A DNA stretch of 64,000 bases from Pseudanabaena galeata CCNP1313 (GTDB taxonomy: Bacteria > Cyanobacteriota > Cyanobacteriia > Pseudanabaenales > Pseudanabaenaceae): NCBI RefSeq assembly GCF_029910235.1, contig NZ_CP112874.1, positions 2,356,001-2,420,000 on the forward strand, given 5' to 3'. This document shows, piece after piece, positions 8,306 through 16,817 of the stretch. The notes beneath the pieces are model-generated. The model was not told where the DNA came from, did no database searches, and saw nothing but the letters and a program-made list of their open reading frames with translations. The translations under genes and the position numbers were made by a program. Each line of letters starts with the position of its first letter. The stretch's first letter is position 1.

Positions 8306-9628
8306 ATGTATGATCGCCTTACTCCTATAGCTTTTCTCAAGCAAATTTCTGCCGATCACCAAGATGTTGATCGCGGTGAAATTGTGGCGACTTTGGGCGA
8401 TCGCTCGATTACCTTGGGGCGCGATCCTAGTTGTGAAGTGGCGATCGATATCAATATCTATGGCTCAGTGTCGCGCCGCCATGCTGAAATTCGTCCTCTT
8501 TTTGCGGATCAGAACAAACGTCAAGATGCTATGCGAAAGTTTGTGGGGTGGGAAATTTGCGATCTTGATAGTGCTAACGGCACATTTATCAACGATCACC
8601 GTTTGTATAGCTGCTATCTACTCAAACATGGCGATCGCATCCAACTAACTAAAGATGGTCCCCAATTTGTATTTGAATTAGAGGCTAGTCCCGACACAAC
8701 TTTAGAAACAGATGTTAGGGAACGTCCGCGATCGCAGATTACCAGCATTACCCTCACGAAACTCTTACCAATTTTCTCCACGGGAAATGATTTGTGGAAA
8801 AAAGCCTATCTCTTACCAGGGATTGCGACAGTGGGATTTGTGGTATTGATGTTTGCTTTTTTGGGGCAACCGCAATTATTTAACCTCACAATTTCCGTAT
8901 ATATCAGCCTTGCCGCCTATTATTTTGTCTATCAACTTTGTGGCAAAAATAAACCTTGGTGGATCATTTTAGGCGCAGCGATATTTACAGCATTGATTCT
9001 CAGAAGTCCCATTTTAAATATTTTTTTCTGGTTCTTTTACAAGGTTTTACCAGGGACTGCACCAACGGGGCAAGTTAGCTTTATCAGTGTTTTGATTGCG
9101 ATGTTTTTTGGGGCGGGCATGATGGAGGAGTTGCTCAAAGCTTTGCCAGTGTTTGCGCTCTGGTTTTTAGGGTTACGTCTGGGGAAAAAATGGCGATCGC
9201 GTGTGGGTATTAGCGAACCTTTAGATGGAATCTTAATTGGTGCAGCTTCAGCAGTGGGTTTTACGCTGACGGAAACCTTGGGCTTATATGTACCGAGTAT
9301 TATTCAGAGTGTAGCAAATCAAGCGGGTGGTGCTGAGATTGCGGAACTGACTGGTTTGCAATTATTGATTCCCCGTGTACTTGGTTCAGTAGCTGGTCAT
9401 ATGGCATATAGCGGTTATTTCGGCTATTTCATTGGATTGAGTATTATGAAACCTTCCCTCCGTTGGCAAATTCTCACTATTGGATATCTCAGTTCGGCTT
9501 TCCTTCATGCCCTTTGGAATACGAGTGCCTTAGTCAGTTTTTGGCTATTGGCAATAGTGGGCGGTCTTTCCTATGCATTTCTTGTGGCAGCAATTCTCAA
9601 AGCCCATAGTTTTTCTTCTAAGGTATAG
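8306..9628 (+). CDS. FHA domain fused to PrsW-type membrane protease
   Basis: A 440-residue fusion. Residues about 25-125 form an FHA phosphothreonine-binding domain: ITLGRDPSCEVAI, SVSRRHAEI and DSANGTFINDHRL carry the conserved Gly-Arg, Ser-x-x-His and Asn-Gly-Thr positions. From about 167 on it is a polytopic membrane protein with PrsW features: Glu274-Glu275 and Lys278 in MMEELLKALP, Glu323, His365 in VAGHMAYSGYF and His401 in FLHALWNTS. PrsW enzymes cleave membrane proteins such as anti-sigma factors. The FHA domain could recruit phosphorylated substrates, linking Ser/Thr kinase signalling to membrane proteolysis. The substrate is unknown. Confidence 0.9.
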   Translation: MYDRLTPIAFLKQISADHQDVDRGEIVATLGDRSITLGRDPSCEVAIDINIYGSVSRRHAEIRPLFADQNKRQDAMRKFVGWEICDLDSANGTFINDHRLYSCYLLKHGDRIQLTKDGPQFVFELEASPDTTLETDVRERPRSQITSITLTKLLPIFSTGNDLWKKAYLLPGIATVGFVVLMFAFLGQPQLFNLTISVYISLAAYYFVYQLCGKNKPWWIILGAAIFTALILRSPILNIFFWFFYKVLPGTAPTGQVSFISVLIAMFFGAGMMEELLKALPVFALWFLGLRLGKKWRSRVGISEPLDGILIGAASAVGFTLTETLGLYVPSIIQSVANQAGGAEIAELTGLQLLIPRVLGSVAGHMAYSGYFGYFIGLSIMKPSLRWQILTIGYLSSAFLHALWNTSALVSFWLLAIVGGLSYAFLVAAILKAHSFSSKV

Positions 9629-9704
9629 AGATCTGGTGGTAAGGATTCTGCGATTTAATAAACTGCTCCTATTGACGATAGACATCGCTTTCAAAATTTA
9701 TCTT

Positions 9705-9817
9705 AACGTGAGTTCGATATAGCCATTTGCGGCGTGCTTCGCACGCCGCAAATGGCGAAAAATGGAAAGAATCGCTTAGCGATTCTTTCCATTTTTCGCT
9801 TTCGTCGAAATGACGTT
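9705..9817. repeat. palindromic element family A, copy 1 (113 bp)
   Basis: Begins AACGTGAGTTCGATATAGCC and ends TCGTCGAAATGACGTT, with two internal hairpins: TTTGCGGCGTGC-TTC-GCACGCCGCAAA and AATGGAAAGAATCGC/GCGATTCTTTCCATT. The ends resemble those of the IS982-family element at 60069-61073. Confidence 0.9.
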
Positions 9818-9822
9818 ATCTT

Positions 9823-9971
9823 AACGTGTGTTCGGGATAAGCTACAAAATTTTAGGAGCCAAAACAGTAAAACCCTCGCTTCGCGAGGGTTTTACTGTTT
9901 TGGCTCCTAAATAGGGTTCGTGCAGCGAACCCTATTTAGGAAGTGATTTGAAATTAACCCGAACTGAGGTT
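9823..9971. repeat. palindromic element family D, copy 1
   Basis: Begins AACGTGTGTTCGGGATAAGC and ends AACCCGAACTGAGGTT, with two hairpins: CCAAAACAGTAAAACCCTCG around CTTCG, and CCTAAATAGGGTTCG/CGAACCCTATTTAGG. The terminal sequences loosely resemble family A. Confidence 0.85.
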
Positions 9972-10150
9972 ATCTTATGGCTCGATTAATCGATAGTTAC
10001 TGTGTGTCTCTAAGCGTAACTACTCAAGCGTTATAAATCTGAGTCAGCAGATCTTGAGACATGGGGTTAGATTGCGGGAAGTTTTGACAGCATTATAGAT
10101 CGCTAGATTAATTGTTGGGCAAGTCAGCCAAGCGATCTCCTATAGATTCA

Positions 10151-10846
10151 TTAATTCAAAAAATGATAGGGTGGCAGAGCATTACTCCATGAGATCTGCC
10201 AATGGGAATGTTGCTCTTCCCACGATCGCAAGGCTACTTGTAAATCCTCAACCTGCGATCGCGGCAACAATGCATAAACGCGCACATCCTCTGAGCCTTG
10301 AGTTTCCACATGCTGAAATTCAGGCTTATAGAGATCAGGGTTTAAGTTATCCGTAATCGTCTGGCGATAGTCGAGAACCTCCTCTTGTAACTGCGATCGC
10401 CATTGTTCCTGTTGCAAATATTGCGATCGCTTAGCTAGGAGATAATCCTTACCTTTGAGGTTCGTAGCAGCTTCCACTTTGGGGGCGATCGCTGAACCAG
10501 TAATTAGAAATTCGGCATAGCCATCTAGTCTATCCAAACTTGCTAATAGTCTTTCTGATTCTGTTTGCAAATAAGTTTCCAAAGCCGCAATGGAAACAAA
10601 CGCCGTTCCAAAACGCAAAGGTAAAAGCGTGCGCTCATTAAACAACTCACAAACTAGGCGATCGTGTTGAATAATTACTTGCATCAGAGATGGCTCTGGC
10701 AATAGTTTCAGCGCATCAATATCAATGTCTGGCTCGATCGCCGCAATCAGGCGATCGCATTGCAAATATTGAATAGGTTTACCTGTAATTCCCAACGGTC
10801 GCTCATCTAGTGCTGGCGCAAGCAAAATCGCAAAAGTATAAAGCAT
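10151..10846 (-). CDS. GvpF/GvpL-family gas vesicle protein
   Basis: A protein of 231 residues when started at the ATG at 10846 (MLYTFAILLAP); an upstream in-frame start would only add a low-complexity GKRKKEK stretch encoded by a heptamer repeat. Family marks are FGTAFVS after LLPLRFG, a middle region with GSAIAPKVEAATNLKGKDYL, and the C-terminal LPRSQVEDLQVALRSWEE. GvpF/L proteins are minor components needed for gas vesicle assembly. No other gvp gene is in the window, so the rest of the cluster must lie elsewhere or be absent. Confidence 0.88.
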   Translation of the reverse strand: MLYTFAILLAPALDERPLGITGKPIQYLQCDRLIAAIEPDIDIDALKLLPEPSLMQVIIQHDRLVCELFNERTLLPLRFGTAFVSIAALETYLQTESERLLASLDRLDGYAEFLITGSAIAPKVEAATNLKGKDYLLAKRSQYLQQEQWRSQLQEEVLDYRQTITDNLNPDLYKPEFQHVETQGSEDVRVYALLPRSQVEDLQVALRSWEEQHSHWQISWSNALPPYHFLN

Positions 10847-10881
10847 TTTTTCCTTTTTCCTTTTTCCTTTTTCCTTTTTCC
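10847..10881. repeat. heptanucleotide tandem repeat at the gvpF/L ribosome site
   Basis: Five exact copies of TTTTTCC on the plus strand, which read GGAAAAA five times directly before the ATG at 10846. The GGA of the last unit can act as a weak Shine-Dalgarno. Seven-base units are prone to slippage. Confidence 0.9.
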
Positions 10882-10892
10882 TTGGACAAAGG

Positions 10893-11699
10893 TTATCTTC
10901 GGAGCTTAATCTGTTTGGGAACTTTGATCTCATGGGTCTTATGGAAGTCATCTTGCACTTTTGCGGTCAAGCTTTTGGAAACACGCTGCACAATGAATCC
11001 CAACACACTATCACCTGTTTTCTGAATCATATCCTTAGCCAATTGCTGAATAAAAGCAGGAAAATGTAGGGAAACCGTAAGATGTAAATCCCATTCAATC
11101 GAGGTGATGATTGGGTTATTGCCTAGCTTTTCTCCTGCTCTTAGTTCCAGTTTCTTCTCCTCTAAGCGCATCTCCGCTTGGAAATCCACTTCATAGCCCT
11201 GTGGTTTCTGCTCAGGAATTGGAATCGTCACAATCCGATAAACGCAATTATCATCGGGGGGTAGCAAATTTAGCCCCACTCTGGCATCCACCTGAAACCC
11301 CAAAGCTCCGACTTTGCCAATCCCCATCGCATAGCCAGTGTTACCAATTGGCTCAGCCTTAAAAGGATGAGCGCATCGACGAAACCAACCCTGATGGGCA
11401 TCAAGATATTTCATCACAGTTGTTTTGTCAGCCAACAGATCCATGTTGCCAATGTAATGATTATGAAAATGTTGGAAATCAGAGCTTGGGGCATCTTTGG
11501 GGGTTAAATTTTTGCCATCCTTGGGATCAGTCTGATCGTCAGGATCTTGAAGATCAAACTGAGAATCGTCAATATTGCCATACTCGGCTAGCATGGCGGC
11601 TTCCTGTTCAGCCGTTAACACAAACTCAGAATCATCATCCCCTGTTGACTCTGAAATGAAATCTTGATTTGCAGGCGATCGCATTGGTTCTTGCTGCAT
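10893..11699 (-). CDS. DUF1997 family protein
   Basis: A 268-residue protein. The first about 80 residues are acidic and probably disordered (SESTGDDDSEFVLTAEQEAA and following). The remainder matches the DUF1997 family of cyanobacteria and plastids: a SRPBCC-like lipid-binding fold with WFRRCAHPFKAEPIGNTGYAM, GFQVDARVGLNLLP, and a C-terminal helix IQKTGDSVLGFIVQRVSKSL. Its function is not known. The stop is 47 bases upstream of the gvpF/L start on the same strand, so the two may be co-transcribed. Confidence 0.85.
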   Translation of the reverse strand: MQQEPMRSPANQDFISESTGDDDSEFVLTAEQEAAMLAEYGNIDDSQFDLQDPDDQTDPKDGKNLTPKDAPSSDFQHFHNHYIGNMDLLADKTTVMKYLDAHQGWFRRCAHPFKAEPIGNTGYAMGIGKVGALGFQVDARVGLNLLPPDDNCVYRIVTIPIPEQKPQGYEVDFQAEMRLEEKKLELRAGEKLGNNPIITSIEWDLHLTVSLHFPAFIQQLAKDMIQKTGDSVLGFIVQRVSKSLTAKVQDDFHKTHEIKVPKQIKLRR

Positions 11700-11782
11700 G
11701 ACGGATATCCTAAAATTGCTGATGCGCTAGTTGTTAACTATTTCCATCATAATAGTCTTAGAAGTTCGATTAGGGAAAGCAT

Positions 11783-13078
11783 ATGGCTCCGCGTACAGCA
11801 GTGATGGAAGCCGTCGAAAAGCTCAACTATCGGGTCACGATAGGTGATGTGGCGGCACAGTCTGGACTTGATCTCAATACAGCACAGCGCGAAGTGCTGG
11901 CACTTGCCTCGGAAACTGGTGGCAATCTCCAAGTTGCCGAGTCGGGCGAGGTAGCCTACAAATTTGCGCCAAATTTCCGTCAAGTCCTTGTCAGTCGTTC
12001 ATTTTGGCTACAGGTCAAAGAATGGCTCAAGGGTGCTTGGAAATGGGTGTTTTACGCAATTCGGATTTCCTTTGGCATTTTGCTGATTGTCTCGATTTTG
12101 ATCGTGGTACTGGGCATTATTGCCGCGACGATCGCCATCCAAAGTCAAGGACGCAGCGACAATGATCGCGATGATCGCCGTAGCGATAATCGCGGCGGTG
12201 GCGGTGGATTTATTTGGCTCGGCGGGTGGGGCAATCCTTTCGGCAACCCATTCATCATGTTTGATCCTTACTACTACGAGCCAGAACAGGTTCGTCAACG
12301 TGATCCCAATGAAATGGGCTTTTTAGAAAGCGTATTTTCATTTTTATTTGGTGATGGTAACCCTAACTCTGATCTCGAAGAACGCCGTTGGCGCGAGATT
12401 GCGACCATGATTCGCAGCAATAACGGTGTGGTTGTCGCTGAGCAAATTGCGCCCTACCTTGATGAAACTAGCCGTCTAGAGGGTGATGAATATTTTGTGA
12501 TTCCCGTCCTATCAAAATTTAACGGGTTCCCCGAAGTCAGCGATGCAGGAACCCTTGCCTATAAGTTTCCTGAATTACAAAAAGTTGCCTCCGAGCGCAA
12601 AGCCAAGACTACCAGTTCTTATTTGCAAGAAAAACTCTGGAAATTTAGCCAAGCCCCTCACGGCAAAATTGCTTTAGCGATCGGTTTAGGCATTTTTTAT
12701 CTAGTCGCCTCGCTATATCTAGGTAGTCTGCTCAGTAATCCTAGATTAGCCACATCTCTGGTGGGATTTTTAGGTTTTATCAAAGCCGCCTATGGTTTCT
12801 TGCTAGGTTATGCCATCTTGTTCCTGTCTACGCCTTTGGTGCGCTATTTTGTGTTGCAGTATTTGAATGGCGGAATAAGCGATCGCAACCAAAAACGGGC
12901 ATCCCGTGCTGAGCAATTAAAAAATGCATCATCAACTCTGCGCGAAAAGCTAAATTTTGCGCGTACTTTTGCCATGAAGCAAGAGGCGATTGATCAAAAT
13001 AATCTTGCCTACACCACTGAGCAAGATTTGGCGGATCAAGAATATGCCAAGATGCTCAAAGAAAATAAAGATAAATAA
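11783..13078 (+). CDS. conserved membrane protein, function unknown
   Basis: 431 residues. The first about 70 look like a winged-helix-like domain (VMEAVEKLNYRVTIGDVAAQ, followed by NTAQREVLALASETGG). A membrane segment follows at about 92-117 (ISFGILLIVSILIVVLGIIA). Then comes a basic/acidic linker ending in Gly-rich GGGGGFIWLGGWGNPFGNPF, a second alpha/beta domain with EQIAPYLDETSRLEGDEYFV that resembles the first, two or more further membrane segments at about 295-365, and a charged C-terminus. I recognise it as a conserved cyanobacterial type but cannot name a function. It is divergent from DUF1997, with an 83-base gap. Confidence 0.75.
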   Translation: MAPRTAVMEAVEKLNYRVTIGDVAAQSGLDLNTAQREVLALASETGGNLQVAESGEVAYKFAPNFRQVLVSRSFWLQVKEWLKGAWKWVFYAIRISFGILLIVSILIVVLGIIAATIAIQSQGRSDNDRDDRRSDNRGGGGGFIWLGGWGNPFGNPFIMFDPYYYEPEQVRQRDPNEMGFLESVFSFLFGDGNPNSDLEERRWREIATMIRSNNGVVVAEQIAPYLDETSRLEGDEYFVIPVLSKFNGFPEVSDAGTLAYKFPELQKVASERKAKTTSSYLQEKLWKFSQAPHGKIALAIGLGIFYLVASLYLGSLLSNPRLATSLVGFLGFIKAAYGFLLGYAILFLSTPLVRYFVLQYLNGGISDRNQKRASRAEQLKNASSTLREKLNFARTFAMKQEAIDQNNLAYTTEQDLADQEYAKMLKENKDK

Positions 13079-13203
13079 CCTCAGTTAGGATTAATTTCAA
13101 ACCATCTCCTAGATAGGGTTCGCGCAGCAGACCCTATCTAGGAGCCAAAACAGTAAAAGTCTCGCTTTGCGAGGCTTTTACTGTTTTGGCTTTTAAAATA
13201 TTA
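13079..13203. repeat. palindromic element family D, copy 2 (one end lost)
   Basis: Begins ACCTCAGTTAGGATTAATTTC directly after the stop of the preceding gene and carries the paired AGGGTTCGCGCAG and ACAGTAAAAGTCTCG hairpins. The distal terminal repeat is missing and joins another palindrome. Confidence 0.8.
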
Positions 13204-13206
13204 ACT

Positions 13207-13267
13207 AACGCCAGTTTTCGCCATTTGCGGCGTGCTTCGCACACCGCAAATGGCAAAAACTGGCGTT
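13207..13267. repeat. perfect long palindrome
   Basis: AACGCCAGTTTTCGCCATTT and its inverse around GCGGCGTGC-TTC-GCACACCGC form a stem of almost 29 base pairs. The core is shared with family A. Confidence 0.85.
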
Positions 13268-13269
13268 AA

Positions 13270-13343
13270 TTACAAACCAAAACCCGTAAAGTTGCGCCCC
13301 ACAGAGGCGCAACTTTACGGGTTTTGGTAATTTATTTTGCACA
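13270..13343. repeat. palindromic repeat family B, copy 2
   Basis: ACCAAAACCCGTAAAGTTGC pairs with GCAACTTTACGGGTTTTGGT. Its tail supplies the last codons and the stop of the neighbouring minus-strand gene at 13332. Confidence 0.9.
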
Positions 13344-14246
13344 GATCCTTAAATTCTGACAACTAGCTTCCCAACCCAATATTGCGGTCTTGCGCTCCAA
13401 TCCCCAGCGATAGCCACCTAACTCACCCGATTCTCGAATGACGCGATGACAGGGAATGATGAAACTAATGGGATTGCTGCCAACAGCATTACCGATCGCT
13501 CTGGCAGCATTAGAACGACCAAGCGATCGCCCTAAGCCCTGATAAGTGGTAATCCCTCCAAAGGGAATTCGTAGCAAAGCTCGCCAGACTTGGATTTGGA
13601 AGTTAGTGCCTTTGACGTAGAGAGTGAGGGGTGGTTGACTAACAGTATTCAGATTAGGAAGATTGCTAAATAAACGATCGCTAATTGGTTGGGTAATTTT
13701 GCAATCGTAAATAATTTCCGCCTTAGACCATTCCTCTCGCAGCATTAATGCGGCAGATTGATTATCCATTCCATCGAGAAAATGTAAATTACAGATACCT
13801 CGCTCTGTGATGGCAATCAAGCAATCACCAAACATGGTTTCATGGATACCAAAGCAAATCTGTAAATCCGCACCACCAGTTTTAAACTCGTGCGGTGACA
13901 TCGCGTCGAGGTTCACAAATAAGTCATGCAATCGCCCCGCACTAGATAACCCCATATCTCCCATCAATTCCAATAGGTTCCTAGTTTCTGCAATTTTGGA
14001 CTTAGCATATTCCACCGTCAGATATTGCAAAAATCGCTTAGGACTAATCCCCGCCCATTTGGTAAACAAGCGCTGAAAGTGATATTCGCTCAGATGTACC
14101 TGTTGAGCGATCGCAGCGAGGTCTGGCTGTTCCCGATGGTTTTGACGGATAAAGGCGATCGCTTTTGCCATCAGTTCATAGGTAGCGCGATCGCTCATAT
14201 TCTCATCTAGAAATTTGTCCATCGGGGAGTTCATAGTCTGCAACAT
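13332..14246 (-). CDS. AraC-type regulator fused to O6-alkylguanine-DNA alkyltransferase (Ada-like, no zinc domain)
   Basis: 304 residues in two parts. Residues about 20-115 are an AraC/XylS helix-turn-helix domain (HLSEYHFQRLFTKWAGISPK). The C-terminal part is a methylguanine-DNA methyltransferase with acceptor Cys266 in PCHRVIRESGELGGYRWGL. The protein repairs O6-alkylguanine by suicide transfer and probably regulates its own gene. The N-terminal zinc/methylphosphotriester domain of full Ada is absent. The stop codon and last few residues lie in the tail of a family B repeat, so the natural C-terminus has probably been replaced. Confidence 0.93.
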   Translation of the reverse strand: MLQTMNSPMDKFLDENMSDRATYELMAKAIAFIRQNHREQPDLAAIAQQVHLSEYHFQRLFTKWAGISPKRFLQYLTVEYAKSKIAETRNLLELMGDMGLSSAGRLHDLFVNLDAMSPHEFKTGGADLQICFGIHETMFGDCLIAITERGICNLHFLDGMDNQSAALMLREEWSKAEIIYDCKITQPISDRLFSNLPNLNTVSQPPLTLYVKGTNFQIQVWRALLRIPFGGITTYQGLGRSLGRSNAARAIGNAVGSNPISFIIPCHRVIRESGELGGYRWGLERKTAILGWEASCQNLRICAK

Positions 14247-14281
14247 GAGGGTTTACTCTCAATTTAGCAATGATTTGATAT

Positions 14282-14388
14282 TTACAGCAATTGCCGATCA
14301 AACGAGCCACAAGAAAAAAATGAAAGCCTTGCAAAGCAACGCTTTCATTTTTTTTCTTGGTTTGGATTTGAGCGCAAAGCGCTGTAAA
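14282..14388. repeat. palindromic repeat family E, copy 1
   Basis: Starts TTTACAGCAATTGCCGATC and ends TTTGAGCGCAAAGCGCTGTA; the hairpin core is AATGAAAGC-CTTGCAAAGCAAC-GCTTTCATT. Other copies are near 24891, 39954 and 46437. Confidence 0.85.
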
Positions 14389-14427
14389 CTAACCATTCCT
14401 TGCGATCTCCTAGAATTCTAGTAAACT

Positions 14428-14540
14428 AACTTCATTTCGACGAAAGCGAAAAATGGTAAGAATCTCTAAGCATTTTTTACTATTTTTCGCCATTTGCGGC
14501 GTGCTTCGCACGCCGCAAATGGCGATATCGAACTCACGTT
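14428..14540. repeat. palindromic element family A, copy 2 (113 bp)
   Basis: Inverse orientation to copy 1: begins AACTTCATTTCGACGAAAGC and ends GATATCGAACTCACGTT. The length is again 113 bp. Confidence 0.9.
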
Positions 14541-14580
14541 AAACTAAGTAGCTAGGCATAAGTAAACTAAAAATCTAGAA

Positions 14581-14611
14581 GCTATCCCGCCCGCTACGCG
14601 GGCGGGATAGC
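14581..14611. repeat. GC-rich palindrome family L, copy 1
   Basis: GCTATCCCGCCCGC-TAC-GCGGGCGGGATAGC. The left flank TAGCTAGGCATAAGTAAACT is shared, inverted, with the second copy at 16281. Confidence 0.85.
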
Positions 14612-14634
14612 AATCCTAAATAGGTTTGCTATAG

Positions 14635-15876
14635 CTACTGAGATGTATCTGAAGAATCAATGGATGAGATCTCCTCTGGCTCATTGTCAAATGGAAGAAG
14701 GTATCTCTGGATTTGTTCACCAATCTTTTCATTACCCGCAGTTTTGGATATAAAAGCTGTTGCACCGACAAATTTAGATCTTAGGCGATCGAATAACGTA
14801 TCATTACTAGTCAAAATCAGAATAGGGGTATCTTTAAACTCTGGTATGCGGCGAATTTGAGTGCAGAGTTCATAACCACCAACAATCGGCATCACCAAAT
14901 CTAAAATAATCATCTCTGGCTTCAGTTCAACCAGTAGTGGTAATACATTAATTGAATCTCGAATGCCTAAAAAGCCAAACCCAAATCCCGTAACTATCTG
15001 TTCGATGGTTGCACATACTTGATTGCTATCATCAACGCAGGCAATCAGAGGACGAGCCATCAGGTTTAATTTTTTCTGCGGTGAGCTACTTTCAGACAAT
15101 TTGGTTTGCTCATTTCTTGCCGCATTTAGCGAAAAAGAGGCGACAGGAGATTCGATATCCTGAACTTCCACTAGCCCAACCATACCGCGATGATAATATG
15201 CCATCAATGACTGTACAAGGTTAAGCAAATCCTTCTTCATCCATGTTGATAACTCCCGCAGCGATCGCCTACCATCAAGAATCGTAATCAAAGTTTTGTA
15301 AGTGAGTTCTGAAGCTTCCTCTTTAAGTTGTGATGGTCGCTTGATCCAAGGAGCAAGATTTGGCGAAAAATCGGCGATTCCTGCTTTGCGCCATGTTAAC
15401 CATTTTTGGTGAGCTTGATTAATTGCATGTTCCGCATGGATCAGAGCAATCACTGGGGTAATCTCATCTTCAAAATCACAGTAATAGGTAATCTTCTCAT
15501 TTGCCGCACATTGGATAATATCAAACAGTACCTCCTGTACAAAACCTTCAATAATCGGCGTGATTTGCTCACGGGATAAGACCAAGCGTTTCATCAAGAT
15601 TACTAACACTTGATAGTCCCAAAGCCTAATCTCATCGGCAGTACGGAAAGAAATTTTATTAAAGTCTATTTGAAGCTTATACTGCCCCATCAGTCTCTGC
15701 CAACGGCGATGATTATGCACTCCCCCTGAAGCCCACACCAGCCTGCCATGACAATAGTAGATACTCCATTTGTAATCTTTGACACTATGAAGTTCCAGCT
15801 TGCCAGTAAACTGCTTGCGACCATAGCCAAGTAACTGTTCAACAAGACTATAAACGGCTAGATTATCTGTATCCAT
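14635..15876 (-). CDS. PATAN-domain response regulator (PatA/PixG type)
   Basis: 413 residues. The N-terminal about 110 residues are a DUF4388/PATAN domain (SLVEQLLGYGRKQFTGKLEL, then WSIYYCHGRLVWASGGVHNH). A helical middle domain follows, and about residues 275-395 form a CheY-like receiver with acidic pocket in CVDDSN, phospho-acceptor Asp in MIILDLVMPIVGGYELC and the switch residues ILTSND and ISKTAG. Such proteins control phototaxis, pili or heterocyst pattern in cyanobacteria. No cognate kinase is adjacent, so the specific pathway is unknown. Confidence 0.92.
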   Translation of the reverse strand: MDTDNLAVYSLVEQLLGYGRKQFTGKLELHSVKDYKWSIYYCHGRLVWASGGVHNHRRWQRLMGQYKLQIDFNKISFRTADEIRLWDYQVLVILMKRLVLSREQITPIIEGFVQEVLFDIIQCAANEKITYYCDFEDEITPVIALIHAEHAINQAHQKWLTWRKAGIADFSPNLAPWIKRPSQLKEEASELTYKTLITILDGRRSLRELSTWMKKDLLNLVQSLMAYYHRGMVGLVEVQDIESPVASFSLNAARNEQTKLSESSSPQKKLNLMARPLIACVDDSNQVCATIEQIVTGFGFGFLGIRDSINVLPLLVELKPEMIILDLVMPIVGGYELCTQIRRIPEFKDTPILILTSNDTLFDRLRSKFVGATAFISKTAGNEKIGEQIQRYLLPFDNEPEEISSIDSSDTSQ

Positions 15877-16005
15877 GTGTCATCTATACTTCCTATGAAA
15901 TTGAGCTTTCTAGTTTCTAAGGATGGAAAGAAACAAACTTTTAGTCATCAAGATGAGCTTTCTTTTAAAAGTTTGTTTTTGATAAAACTATACTCAAAAG
16001 AATAC

Positions 16006-16064
16006 AGTAATTCTCATTATCCAATTGATTTTTGAGTTTACAGTTAGTAATTCTCATTATCCAA
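16006..16064. repeat. short direct repeat pair
   Basis: AGTAATTCTCATTATCCAA occurs at 16006-16024 and 16046-16064, 40 bases apart, upstream of the PATAN regulator gene. It could be two copies of a regulator site. Confidence 0.7.
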
Positions 16065-16073
16065 ATCACTTCA

Positions 16074-16166
16074 TATAGCACTCCTAAATGAGTTGTAAGA
16101 TTTTGAGTGTTGTGAGAGTGCGCCCCTTTGGGGCGCACTCTCACAACCTATTTAGGATTGCTATAG
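16074..16166. repeat. palindromic repeat family C, copy 2
   Basis: 93 bp like copy 1, from TATAGCACTCCTAAATGAG to TTTAGGATTGCTATAG. It directly abuts a family B copy. Confidence 0.9.
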
Positions 16167-16250
16167 TAAGTACCTATGCAGAATAAATTACCCAAACCCG
16201 TAAAGTTGCGCCCCTGCGGGGCGCAACTTTACGGGTTTGGGTTTGTAATT
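16167..16250. repeat. palindromic repeat family B, copy 3
   Basis: Inverted relative to copy 1: the tail TACCTATGCAGAATAAATTA precedes the hairpin CCCAAACCCGTAAAGTTGCG and its inverse. Confidence 0.9.
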
Positions 16251-16280
16251 GCTAGCCATAATTAAAACCTAAAACCAGAA

Positions 16281-16311
16281 GCTGTCCCGCCCGCTTAGCG
16301 AGCGGGACAGC
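16281..16311. repeat. GC-rich palindrome family L, copy 2
   Basis: GCTGTCCCGCCCGC-TTA-GCGAGCGGGACAGC. The second stem position differs from copy 1 on both arms, so pairing is kept. Confidence 0.8.
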
Positions 16312-16422
16312 TTTCTAGATTTTTAGTTTACTTATGCCTAGCTACTTACAGCAATTGAAAAACACAGTGATTTTTAATGAAAATATACCAAAGATGGATT
16401 TTTATCAAAAATTATTTTTATT

Positions 16423-16535
16423 AATGTCAGTTCGACGAAAGCGAAAAATGGGAAGAATCGCTAAGCGATTCTTCCCATTTTTCGCCATTTGCGTCGTGCT
16501 TCGCACGACGCAAATGGCGATATCGAACTCACGTT
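16423..16535. repeat. palindromic element family A, copy 3 (113 bp)
   Basis: Begins AATGTCAGTTCGACGAAAGC and ends ATCGAACTCACGTT, with the internal hairpin GGGAAGAATCGC/GCGATTCTTCCC. Confidence 0.9.
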
Positions 16536-16568
16536 TTATTAAGAGCCTGTTTGAGAATTATCCTATCT

Positions 16569-16714
16569 AACCTCAGTTCGGGTTAATTTCAAACTATCTC
16601 CTAGAAAGGGTTCACAGCACGAACCCTCTCTAGCCAAAACAGTAAAAGCCTCGCTTCGCGAGGCTTTTACTGTTTTGGTTTTTAAAGTTTTGTAGCTTAT
16701 CCCGAACTCACGTT
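16569..16714. repeat. palindromic element family D, copy 3
   Basis: Begins AACCTCAGTTCGGGTTAATT and ends GCTTATCCCGAACTCACGTT, so both terminal repeats are intact. Confidence 0.85.
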
Positions 16715-16751
16715 ATCTAGTATAAATTTCTGCTTTTACTCCCTCTAACTA

Positions 16752-16788
16752 TCGATTCACAAAATTGTGGTCACAATTTTGTGAATCG
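16752..16788. repeat. short palindrome family G, copy 2
   Basis: CGATTCACAAAATTGTGG and CACAATTTTGTGAATCG; the arms differ from the other G copies but pair within this copy. Confidence 0.75.
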
Positions 16789-16817
16789 GTAGTTGGACTC
16801 AAACAGGCTCTAAAACC

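Larger units (their letters stand above)
16542..16811. repeat. outer inverted-repeat element holding a family D insertion
   Basis: AGAGCCTGTTTGAG at 16542-16555 is matched by its inverse CTCAAACAGGCTCT at 16798-16811. A complete family D element and a family G hairpin lie between them, so this is a nested insertion. Confidence 0.8.

Noticed and set aside
10847-10951. Longer start for the gvpF/L gene at 10951
   Set aside because: The extra 35 residues overlap the DUF1997 gene and are encoded partly by the heptamer repeat; the family starts at MLYTF.
16334-16570. Plus-strand frame of 78 codons
   Set aside because: It runs through family L, A and an inverted repeat; most codons come from palindromes.
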